Shown: in pieces, positions 16,606 to 23,967 of the stretch
Layout of the letters: each line of letters begins with the position of its first letter
Position numbering within the stretch: the stretch's first letter is position 1
Origin: Candidatus Bathyarchaeota archaeon
GTDB lineage: Archaea; Thermoproteota; Bathyarchaeia; Bathyarchaeales; SOJC01
Reading direction: 5' to 3'
NCBI GenBank assembly: GCA_029882535.1
Contig: JAOUKM010000001.1
Span: forward strand, 1 to 64,000
DNA: 64,000 bases
Translations under genes and position numbers: made by a program
The notes under the pieces: generated by a model
Databases searched by the model: none
What the model was told of the DNA's origin: nothing
Seen by the model: the letters and a program-made list of their open reading frames with translations, nothing else

Positions 16606-17904
16606 GTGGAAAACTTGAGAGTTATCGCTGATTTGCATATTCACAGCCGCTTCAGTCGAGCCACTAGCAAGAGGATAAATATCCAAGAGATTTCGCGATT
16701 TGCAAAAATAAAAGGGTTGAATCTAGTAAGCACGGGAGATTTCACGCATCCACAATGGTGGAAAGAGCTGCAAGAAGACTTGGTTGAAGTTCCAAACACA
16801 GGGCTTTTCAAGTCTACTAAAACCGCTAACTCAACTTATTTCATGATAACCAGCGAAGTAAGCACGATCTTTATTTTCAGAGGCAAGACAAAGAAAATTC
16901 ATCACGTAATTTTGACGCCTAACTTTGAGACAGCAACGCAAATCAACGACCGACTGGCACGGTTTGGTGACTTAAGCCTTGACGGAAGACCGACTCTTGA
17001 AATGACTGCGCCGCATTTGGTGGAAGAAGTCATGGCTGTTTCAGCAGACAACGAAGTTATTCCAGCTCACGCTTGGACACCATGGTTCAGCCTCTTCGGC
17101 GCCTTCAGCGGCTTCGACAAAATAGAAGACTGCTATCAAGACATGACAAAACACATTCACACCCTAGAAACAGGCTTGTCTTCCGATCCACCTATGAATT
17201 GGCGACTAAGCGCCTTAGACAAATTCACTCTAGTGTCAAACAGCGACAGCCACAGCTGCTGGCCCTGGAGAATTGGACGAGAAGCTAACGTTTTTGACCT
17301 TGAACAGCTCACGTACAAAGAAGTCGTGGACACACTTCGCAAGAAAGACCCTAGACGGTTCAAGTTTACTATAGAAACAAATCCTGCCTACGGCAAATAC
17401 CATTGGACTGGGCATAGAAGCTGCAATGTTTCCATGCCGCCACAGGAAGCAATAAAGTTTGGCAATCTTTGTCCAGTGTGTCGCAGAAGGTTAACGAAGG
17501 GCGTGGAACAAAGAGTTGAAGAGTTAGCCGACAGACCAGCAGGTTTTAAGCCGCAAAACGGTATCGGCTACATACACTTGCTGCCACTCTCAGAAATCAT
17601 CGCAACGGTTTTAGACTCGTCATCTCCCAGCGTGCAAAGCGTCTGGAGCGTCTACAACAGCCTAATAGCCATGTTTGGCAACGAATATATGGTGCTGATT
17701 GACGCTTCTAGAGAAGAACTGTGTAAAGTTGTTGACCCGAAAATCGCTGAAGCCGTTGTGAGGGTTAGAGAAGGAATGGCCAAAGTCATCCCTGGCTATG
17801 ATGGAGTCTATGGCCAGCTTAATCTCTTTGAAGAAGAGAAAGTGGAGGCGAAAGTTAGCAGAGTTCCACAGCGAAGTCTTACGGAATGGTGCAGTCAAAC
17901 CTAA
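16606..17904 (+). CDS. endonuclease Q (PHP-domain DNA repair nuclease)
   Basis: A 432-residue EndoQ-family nuclease. It nicks DNA 5' of deaminated bases (uracil, hypoxanthine, xanthine) and AP sites. The PHP core begins with ADLHIHSRFSRATSK (metal ligands Asp9, His11, His13), followed by STGDFTHPQWW, PAHAWTPWFSLFG and LVSNSDSHSCWPWRIG. A zinc finger is formed by SCN...C-P-V-C after residue 270. The C-terminal helix-hairpin-helix-like tail resembles UvrC-type TIGR00375 proteins. The ending NLFEEE near the C-terminus may be a PCNA-interacting region, as known for Thermococcus EndoQ. GTG start at 16606. Confidence 0.9.
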   Translation: MENLRVIADLHIHSRFSRATSKRINIQEISRFAKIKGLNLVSTGDFTHPQWWKELQEDLVEVPNTGLFKSTKTANSTYFMITSEVSTIFIFRGKTKKIHHVILTPNFETATQINDRLARFGDLSLDGRPTLEMTAPHLVEEVMAVSADNEVIPAHAWTPWFSLFGAFSGFDKIEDCYQDMTKHIHTLETGLSSDPPMNWRLSALDKFTLVSNSDSHSCWPWRIGREANVFDLEQLTYKEVVDTLRKKDPRRFKFTIETNPAYGKYHWTGHRSCNVSMPPQEAIKFGNLCPVCRRRLTKGVEQRVEELADRPAGFKPQNGIGYIHLLPLSEIIATVLDSSSPSVQSVWSVYNSLIAMFGNEYMVLIDASREELCKVVDPKIAEAVVRVREGMAKVIPGYDGVYGQLNLFEEEKVEAKVSRVPQRSLTEWCSQT

Positions 17905-17992
17905 CACTTACTATTATGCACTCCGACTAGGTCGTTTTTCTTAAGAGCATTTCTTTTCTCCACTCTGGGTAAACTTCTCAGTCTAGACAAGT

Positions 17993-18004
17993 CTTTTATA
18001 TTAA
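17993..18004 (+). promoter_or_regulatory. TATA box of the glycine-rich membrane protein gene
   Basis: CTTTTATATTAA lies about 35 bases before TTG 18034. GAGGTG at 18023-18028 is a good ribosome-binding site 5 bases before that TTG, so TTG is the likely start. Confidence 0.5.
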
Positions 18005-18033
18005 CAAGCAATGTAGAAAGTTGAGGTGTTAAT

Positions 18034-18399
18034 TTGGGTAGCTCGGGCAGTTTATGGCTTGGAGCTTTCATAGGTTTTCTCATCATTATTGTTCTTGGGT
18101 GGGTGATCCCGATAATTGGCCATTTAATCGGCGGATTAGTTGCGGGATTAATAGCTAAGGGTGGAATGGGCAGAGGAGCACTAGCTGGTTTTCTTGCCGG
18201 AATATTCGGTGCGATAGTGCTTGGTGTACTTGCAGTGATAGTTGGGGGGACAATAGGCGCAATTTTAGGAGGACCGATTGGCGGAGTTTTAGGAGGACTA
18301 GCAGGTGCAGTTATAGGATTAGCAGCAATTATAGTGAGCGCCTTTGGAGCAATAGTAGCCGCCATTGGAGGACTAGTCGGCGGAGCAATAGCAAGATAG
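18034..18399 (+). CDS. glycine-rich integral membrane protein (DUF5518-like)
   Basis: A 121-residue protein made almost wholly of Gly/Ala/Ile/Val with GxxxG repeats (GGLVAGLIAKGG, GAILGGPIGGVLGG, GGLVGGAIAR). It forms three or four transmembrane segments with no charged loops except a short KGGMGRG turn. It resembles small archaeal DUF5518 proteins. A proline-rich frame on the opposite strand (17901-18431) is its shadow. The function is unknown. Confidence 0.7.
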   Translation: MGSSGSLWLGAFIGFLIIIVLGWVIPIIGHLIGGLVAGLIAKGGMGRGALAGFLAGIFGAIVLGVLAVIVGGTIGAILGGPIGGVLGGLAGAVIGLAAIIVSAFGAIVAAIGGLVGGAIAR

Positions 18400-18472
18400 C
18401 AATGAAACCTTTTTATGCCACTTAAACTCACGTTCTAAAAACATAAAACAAAGAAGGGAGCACCTCGAAGAC

Positions 18473-19387
18473 TTGGTTAACATAGAACACGCAGTTTTTC
18501 GCATAAGAACCTTGAGAATAATCAGCCAATTTGTCTTCTTCTTACTCTTCAACGCTGTAGTATTCGGCTTCGAACCCTTATCTCTATCACTACCAGTTCT
18601 ACAAAGCCTAGGAAATCCCGCAAAAACTGTAGGAGACGCTTTTGCAGCAATGCAGTATATGCTTTACGAAGCCACTTTTCCATGGCTTCCCCTTGCATCT
18701 TTTCTCATAGTTGCGGTGCTTTTGGGCAGAACATTGTGCGGGTGGGCTTGCCCATTTGGCTTCATCCAAGACATACTCGGCTACATGAAAAGAAAACACA
18801 TGGAAATTTCGCCGAGAACTCATAAAGATATGGTTTATATAAAATATGGAATCCTTGGAGCAGTTTTACTCATAAGCATAACAATATCTGCCACAATAAT
18901 AATGAGAATGGGTTACAGTTATCGAGATGCTTTGGGAGTTTTCGCCCAGGCACCTTTTAACGCGTTGAGTCCTCACGACATGCTGTTTGCAGTACTGCCC
19001 ACCATGGCATACAACGCATTTTCTGCAGGAGCACTTTTCCAAGACATTTTAGGAGGGATACTTACTCTTTCACCGTTGTTTTGGACTCGCCTGTTTATTT
19101 TGGGGCTTGTTTTAGTGTTTGCAGTCTATACTCCCAGAAGCTGGTGTAAATACTTCTGTCCTGTAGGAGCGATAATGGCTCTGCTTAATCATTTTAGTTT
19201 TCTAGGGCTGAAAAGAAACGTAGTACACTGCACAAAGGAAAGCTGCCGCAGTTGCGTAGAAGCATGCCCAATGAAAGTTCCAATTCTTGATTTGTCTTGG
19301 GAAAAGTTCACCCATCCCGAATGCATATACTGTCTTGAATGCGTAGATGCGTGTAAGACAAAAGCATTGAAACCAAAATTTCCCTAA
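18473..19387 (+). CDS. NapH/CcoG-like polyferredoxin membrane protein
   Basis: A 304-residue protein with about five membrane helices. Two CxxxCP loops of the NapH/YccM family are present: LCGWACPFG and WCKYFCPVGA. The C-terminus holds two ferredoxin clusters, CTKESCRSCVEACPM and CIYCLECVDACK. Such proteins pass electrons across or along the membrane to reductases. No partner reductase lies nearby, so the acceptor is unknown. TTG start at 18473. Confidence 0.87.
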   Translation: MVNIEHAVFRIRTLRIISQFVFFLLFNAVVFGFEPLSLSLPVLQSLGNPAKTVGDAFAAMQYMLYEATFPWLPLASFLIVAVLLGRTLCGWACPFGFIQDILGYMKRKHMEISPRTHKDMVYIKYGILGAVLLISITISATIIMRMGYSYRDALGVFAQAPFNALSPHDMLFAVLPTMAYNAFSAGALFQDILGGILTLSPLFWTRLFILGLVLVFAVYTPRSWCKYFCPVGAIMALLNHFSFLGLKRNVVHCTKESCRSCVEACPMKVPILDLSWEKFTHPECIYCLECVDACKTKALKPKFP

Positions 19388-19407
19388 AAACAACACCGCT
19401 AACTCAA

Positions 19408-19704
19408 GTGTATGACTCACAAAGTATCCGAGAAATTCTTCGAATAAGTTGTGAAGAAGAGAAGATAAAGATGGAAAAAGGCGCTATTAGAAAACTTACA
19501 GAGGTTGGTGCAAAGAGTTCCCCTCGGTACGCCGTTGGGCTTCTAAGTTTAGCAGCTCAAAGCGCCAAAACTGCAGGTCGAGATAAGGTGACTGTGGAAG
19601 ATGTGGAAAGGGTCGACAAGCTATTCATGGACATCGGAGAAGCAGCAGATTGTTTGAAACAGTACGAAAAGAAACTAATGACACATAAAAGAATTTGCTG
19701 CTGA
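19408..19704 (+). pseudogene. C-terminal fragment of a TIP49/RuvB-like AAA+ ATPase
   Basis: A 98-residue frame matching only the C-terminal lid of TIP49 (RuvB-like) proteins: YDSQSIREILRISCEEE, SSPRYAVGLLSLAA and VTVEDVERVDKLFMD. The Walker A/B ATPase core and OB-like insertion (about 350 residues) are absent; upstream lies the end of the NapH-like gene. A GTG at 19408 could start a short product, so a free-standing lid protein cannot be excluded. Truncation is the simpler reading. It is followed 16 bases later by an unknown gene. Confidence 0.6.
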
Positions 19705-19720
19705 AGAAGAAATCTTGATT

Positions 19721-20107
19721 ATGGAGAAACAAGACTTTAATTTGGGCATCCCCTTTCATAATAAGGATGCTAAAAACATGGCAGAAAGAAAACAAAGAAA
19801 AAATTCTCCAGAATTTTTAGATTTGGACGAACCTGAACAATTCATATTAACAGAACCTGAACCTATAGAAATCGCTTCAGGCTACTCCATATCCGTCAAA
19901 TACGACAAAAACGGTAGACCAGTGATATACGTCAAAAAATATGGTGACGTTGACACGAAAGGATTGAGAAGAGAGATTGAACGAAATTATCCCGGCGCTG
20001 CTATTCAAGGGTTGGAAAAACTACAACTGATTGAAATAGAAAATAATCAGAAGAAAAAACCTAGAAAGTCCTGCGTCAAACGCCGCAAAAAAAGACAACG
20101 CATCTAG
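19721..20107 (+). CDS. hypothetical protein
   Basis: A 128-residue charged soluble protein. The middle (GYSISVKYDKNGRPVIYVKK) has strong strand propensity, followed by a short helix (LRREIERNYPG) and a very basic tail (KKKPRKSCVKRRKKRQRI). The tail suggests nucleic-acid or ribosome contact, but no domain is recognised. ATG 19721 is preferred over TTG 19715. It lies directly after the TIP49 fragment. Confidence 0.5.
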   Translation: MEKQDFNLGIPFHNKDAKNMAERKQRKNSPEFLDLDEPEQFILTEPEPIEIASGYSISVKYDKNGRPVIYVKKYGDVDTKGLRREIERNYPGAAIQGLEKLQLIEIENNQKKKPRKSCVKRRKKRQRI

Positions 20108-20306
20108 AAACCGTTCTCACCCGAAATTTGCGGTTCCGACACGAGATTAAAATTTAATGCTTCACTCCTTTTTATAGCTTTCACTTTTACAAACGTAAAA
20201 TAGCGTATCGAACCGCTTAACAGGTTAAAAGCCAAGGAATATATGATTCACATTTGCTGCGACATTTTTAATAAACTCGTCTCACTAATTATTTGATGTG
20301 AGATTC

Positions 20307-20525
20307 ATGGCTAAAAAGAAAGAAGCGGCAGTTTATCCCCCAACATTGCCAAAAAGACCTAAGAAAAAAGAAGATTGGCGATGGCCTCCACCAACTCCTC
20401 TGCCTAGTTTTCCAACAGAAAATTCAGGGCGCATATTAAAGCAAATTCTGAACCGACTGGATGCTATTGAGAAGCGGTTGGAAAACATTGAAAAAACGTT
20501 GATGAAAAGCAGACGGACACCATAA
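20307..20525 (+). CDS. small proline-rich coiled-coil protein
   Basis: A 72-residue protein. The N-terminal half is basic and Pro-rich (YPPTLPKRPKK, WPPPTPLP), and the C-terminal half is a short coiled coil (LNRLDAIEKRLENIEKTL). ATG 20307 is likely; a GTG at 20298 is in frame. A TTTTAATA element near 20265 could be its TATA box. The function is unknown. The 200 bases before it contain nothing else visible. Confidence 0.5.
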   Translation: MAKKKEAAVYPPTLPKRPKKKEDWRWPPPTPLPSFPTENSGRILKQILNRLDAIEKRLENIEKTLMKSRRTP

Positions 20526-20618
20526 TATCTTAAAAAGCATTGTTTAACAGACAAATTCTAGACAACAAACTACGCGCCGAGTTTTCTGATATAGTGCCTT
20601 GGCAATACACTAAATCAA

Positions 20619-21695
20619 CTATTTTGCGATTGATTCTACAGCCTTCGAGACACGCTTTAAGCAATGTATTGCAGAGGCATAGGTTGGGAATCCTCGTAAC
20701 CCGCATTCTGCACCAGCCAGCACCACTCTTTCCACACCAAACCGTCCAACAATTCTCACAAGCCGCTTCTTCATGACACCAACATCTTCCAGAAACGCTT
20801 CTGGATTCAACGTCCCATTTGAAATGTTTTTCCAAGCCTCTGCGACAGAATCGTCAGACGCATTTGAACCCAACTTCTCCCTGACTAATCGATCAAAGTC
20901 TGTGATGGCTATGCTAGCTTTTAACAGTTTATCTTCCCTTTCCAAACGCTGTTTAGTTGTTTTCATCTCGTAAAGAGGGTCATCTACATGTGACTCTACG
21001 ACCCTAAGCGACTTGACCGCCCAGAACAAGTCGTCAGAGGTGCAGTGGAGATGGATACAAGTTTCTACGTTCCTGTTTCTAGCATCGCTCATCATGGATT
21101 CCCACGCCGCAAGAAGCTCCTCCCTTCCCTCAGTGCCTCTGTCTATTAAAGGGTCGTCAACCATGCCAAAAAGCGGCTCGTCTATAGAAATTAGGGCAAC
21201 TTTTCCTTGCTTAGTGGCAAAAACGTTCTTCTCTATGATTTCTGAAAGCACTCGACCAAGTTGTCCGTAGGTTTGACTGTTCTTATAGGGGAAAAATAAG
21301 GCCAATGTATATGGTCCAGTAATGCAGACCCTGAACTGAAAAGGGTCGCCTGTCTGCGCGTGAATTTTTTCAGCGTTTCGCTCTATAGCTGCCACTTCAG
21401 GTAGTCTGCCATACCCAGACTTCAAGGTTAGCCGCCCTGTCTCGATGTAGCCGCCCTTTATCTTTTCTAAGCCTTCGAAAGTTGAAAGAAACATCTTATT
21501 CATGTCTCTAAATTGCGGAAAAGCTGGAACTGCAATGCCTGCCTTCAGCTTGTCTAAAAAAGCGTCAACAACCGTCTGCTCAAAAAGCTTGGCAGAGGCG
21601 TCGCTAATACTAGCCGCAAAATTTTCAGCCCCCTTTAACAACTTGTCAGGTTCACCTACGTAGGGGAGACTTCCAACGTCACAGGATTGAATCAG
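20619..21695 (-). CDS. MetE-like core methionine synthase (cobalamin-independent synthase C-terminal family)
   Basis: A single-domain MetE-C/UROD-superfamily protein. Zinc motif HLHC (His and Cys) and AGAECGLRGFPTY (third Cys) are present, with CITGPYTLA and ISIDEPLFG of the barrel. It lacks the MetE N-terminal domain, like archaeal core methionine synthases. The first ordinary start is TTG 21641, but the conserved VGSLPYVGEPDKL segment lies upstream in frame. The only start-like codon there is CTG 21695, which overlaps the thiL stop as CTGA. I therefore extend the gene to 21695. Methyl donor unknown (methylcobamide or corrinoid protein likely). Confidence 0.8.
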   Translation of the reverse strand: MIQSCDVGSLPYVGEPDKLLKGAENFAASISDASAKLFEQTVVDAFLDKLKAGIAVPAFPQFRDMNKMFLSTFEGLEKIKGGYIETGRLTLKSGYGRLPEVAAIERNAEKIHAQTGDPFQFRVCITGPYTLALFFPYKNSQTYGQLGRVLSEIIEKNVFATKQGKVALISIDEPLFGMVDDPLIDRGTEGREELLAAWESMMSDARNRNVETCIHLHCTSDDLFWAVKSLRVVESHVDDPLYEMKTTKQRLEREDKLLKASIAITDFDRLVREKLGSNASDDSVAEAWKNISNGTLNPEAFLEDVGVMKKRLVRIVGRFGVERVVLAGAECGLRGFPTYASAIHCLKRVSKAVESIAK

Positions 21696-22699
21696 CCTAG
21701 TCGCTTCCCTTCATGCTTGAAATGCTCATATCCTCGCGCTTCTATTTTGACCATCTTACCCTTTTGCTTGAGAAGTAGAGCTTTCTTTGATGTGGTCTTG
21801 CCGATTTTCACAAGGTTGCCTCCTTCTTGCACAACCGCTTCTCTAACTCTTCTCCAATGTCTTGGCTTAATGGTGACAACTAACTCATATTCTTCACCGC
21901 CGTAAAGGCTTATCTCCAAAGGGTTAAGATTGTGTATTTTTGCGAACTCGCAGGTTTCTTGAGCGATTGGCGGAGTGTCAATTACGAAGCCTATGTTGCT
22001 GGCGCGGCTGATTTCATAAAGACTCCACGCCAATCCGTCGCTGGAATCTATAGACGCTGTAGTTGCGCCTGTTTTTGCTAAAGCTAGGCCTTCTTTGAGC
22101 CTTGCATGGGGCATCAGAACAGCGTCCACAAGCTTCTTTCTAATTTTCGGTGGTGCAGTGAGTTTCGCTGTTAATATTTTAAGGCCCAACGATGTTAAGC
22201 CGAATAAGCCTGTTGTGGCTACAATGTCTCCTGGGTGTGCGCCGTTGCGTAAGATGAGGTTTTCTTTTTTTGTTAATCCGAAAGCTGCAATGCTAATTAT
22301 GAGGTCTTGTGTTTCGCTTGTGTCTCCTCCCAAGACGTAGGTGTCGTATTCTCTTGCGCCCGCATTCAAGCCTTTTCCAATCTGCGTTATATCTTTCTTT
22401 GTTAAGTTTCGCGGGATGCCTAATGAAACAAGGAGCCCTAAGGGTTTTACACCTTTTGCAGCGAAGTCGCTGATGTTCATGACGACTGCTTTGCGAGCAG
22501 CCTGCCAATAGGTCATTTGGGGTGGGACATCTGTTTTGCCTACAAGCATGTCTGTTTTTAGAACTGCGAGGTTGTTGTCGTTGTATCTGATGGTTGAAAC
22601 GTCGTCGCCGAAAGACACCGGCATGTTGGGGGCTTTGTTCAGGTGTTTACAGATGGTTTCAATTATTTTGCGTTCGCCAAGCTTCTCTGCTGTGCCCAA
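21692..22699 (-). CDS. thiL: thiamine-monophosphate kinase
   Basis: Phosphorylates thiamine monophosphate to thiamine diphosphate, the cofactor of the E1 enzyme encoded at 29869-31854. About 335 residues in the AIRS/PurM fold: LGERKIIETI, SFGDDVSTI, VLKTDMLVGKTDVPP, MNISDFAAKG and VLGGDTSE are the ThiL/PurM-type nucleotide and metal motifs. The start is TTG 22699, placed by an AAGGTG site about 10 bases upstream; the longer frame from 22756 lacks support. It is translationally linked to the MetE-like gene. Confidence 0.92.
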   Translation of the reverse strand: MGTAEKLGERKIIETICKHLNKAPNMPVSFGDDVSTIRYNDNNLAVLKTDMLVGKTDVPPQMTYWQAARKAVVMNISDFAAKGVKPLGLLVSLGIPRNLTKKDITQIGKGLNAGAREYDTYVLGGDTSETQDLIISIAAFGLTKKENLILRNGAHPGDIVATTGLFGLTSLGLKILTAKLTAPPKIRKKLVDAVLMPHARLKEGLALAKTGATTASIDSSDGLAWSLYEISRASNIGFVIDTPPIAQETCEFAKIHNLNPLEISLYGGEEYELVVTIKPRHWRRVREAVVQEGGNLVKIGKTTSKKALLLKQKGKMVKIEARGYEHFKHEGKRLG

Positions 22700-22837
22700 G
22701 TCAGTAACACCTTCTCTTGGTAAAGAATTGTTGTGGTTTGGCTTAAATATTAGCAAATATCAGCCACGTTTACGGGAAGGGGAAATGGTTAAATTTGTGG
22801 ATGATGTTTTGCTGTAGGAAATTTGGAGGAAAATAAT

Positions 22838-23782
22838 TTGCTGAAAATTCGCCAGTTTGTTCAGGGAAGAGATGAAGAAGACTGGGTTAGGGTACGGAAT
22901 GCTGCGTTCAAAGAATATGAGGATGACAGGCAGATTGCAGTGGATGAGTTTAGGATTTTTGAAAAAGCGCCTGATTTTGATTCTAAAGGAAGATTCATTG
23001 CAGAACTAGATGGAAAGCCTGTTGGAATTATTCATGCTCATGTTGACAAAAAAAGAGAAGAAAGGAAAGGTTTCATAAGGTCTTTTGGGATTATTCCCGA
23101 GTTTCGAGGTAAGGGAGTAGAGGAAAAGCTTGTGAATATTGCTCTGAAGGAGTTGAAGAGTCGCGGGATGGAAATTGTTCAAGGTTGGGCTGTTGATACT
23201 AGGGAAGATAGGATCCGCCTTTGGGAAAACTTGGGTTTTAAGTTGGTTCGGAAGTTTAGTTTGATGAAAAGGGACTTGGACAAGATCCCTTCAGATATTG
23301 GGGAGAACAAGGAAGTGGTGTTGAAGCCGCTTCGAAAGGATTTAGATGAGGATTTGAAGGTGCTTACTTGGCTTAGCAACGAATGTTTCAAGGAGCATTT
23401 TAACTTTAGACCTGGCACTTTTGAGGAGATGGTTTATTGGTTGCGGAAGGATCCGTGGTTTAAGGAGCAAGTATGGTTTTTTACCATTTTTGACGAGGAA
23501 CATGTGGGTTATATTGGTGTGGGGATTGATGAGAAGTATAATGTGGAGAAGAATGTGAAGAGCGGTTGGATTATGGATATCGGTGTGTTGAAGCCTAATA
23601 GAATAAGGGGGATTGGTACGAGGTTGATGTTGCAAGGCATGGAAACGTTGAAAGCTAAAGGTATGACTACGGCGATGTTGGGTGTGGATGATTGGAATGT
23701 GACGAAGGCAATGAAATTGTATGAGAAGGTTGGCTTCAAAGTGGTTAAGAAGGACTTTACCTACGAAAGAAACCTTGAATGA
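22838..23782 (+). CDS. tandem GNAT N-acetyltransferase
   Basis: Two GNAT domains in one chain of about 314 residues. Domain 1 has IPEFRGKGVEEKLV (acetyl-CoA P-loop R/QxxGxG/A) near residue 95. Domain 2 has VLKPNRIRGIGTRLM near 255 and ends with YEKVGFKVVKK. The tandem layout resembles mycothiol synthase MshD, but no mycothiol genes are present and the likeness may be only architectural. Start TTG 22838 follows GGAGG (22825-22829) at 8 bases. It is divergent from thiL. Confidence 0.82.
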   Translation: MLKIRQFVQGRDEEDWVRVRNAAFKEYEDDRQIAVDEFRIFEKAPDFDSKGRFIAELDGKPVGIIHAHVDKKREERKGFIRSFGIIPEFRGKGVEEKLVNIALKELKSRGMEIVQGWAVDTREDRIRLWENLGFKLVRKFSLMKRDLDKIPSDIGENKEVVLKPLRKDLDEDLKVLTWLSNECFKEHFNFRPGTFEEMVYWLRKDPWFKEQVWFFTIFDEEHVGYIGVGIDEKYNVEKNVKSGWIMDIGVLKPNRIRGIGTRLMLQGMETLKAKGMTTAMLGVDDWNVTKAMKLYEKVGFKVVKKDFTYERNLE

Positions 23783-23856
23783 TCCCGCAATCTCCTTTTT
23801 TCTTGCTGAGTTTGCGAATGTTTAAAATGCTGTTTTGCTCAGTCATTTAGCAGTGC

Positions 23857-23930
23857 GCCTCGGTGGCTCAGCCTGGTAGAGCAACGGTTTCGTAAACCGT
23901 CGGTCGCGGGATCAAAGCCCGCCCGAGGCT
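23857..23930 (+). tRNA. tRNA-Thr(CGT)
   Basis: Acceptor GCCTCGG/CCGAGGC, D-stem GCTC/GAGC, anticodon stem ACGGT/ACCGT with loop TTCGTAA, giving anticodon CGT at 23891-23893 (reads ACG). The T-stem is GCGGG/CCCGC. The discriminator T is normal for archaeal threonine tRNA. The T-loop is ATCAAAG, with A in place of the near-universal T54. No CCA is encoded. A TATA-like TTTAAAA lies at 23821-23827, about 30 bases upstream. Confidence 0.95.
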
Positions 23931-23967
23931 TCAACTTTTAGAGAATAATAGAAAGGAGAAGGAGAAG

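Noticed and set aside
17901-18431. 176-codon proline-rich frame on the minus strand
   Set aside because: It is the antisense shadow of a glycine-rich membrane protein gene (GGN codons read as Pro/Ala backwards) that has its own TATA box and Shine-Dalgarno.
22838-23782. Mycothiol synthase (MshD)
   Set aside because: Tandem GNAT layout agrees but no mycothiol-specific genes (mshA/C) are present and the thiol locus here is of the bacillithiol type.
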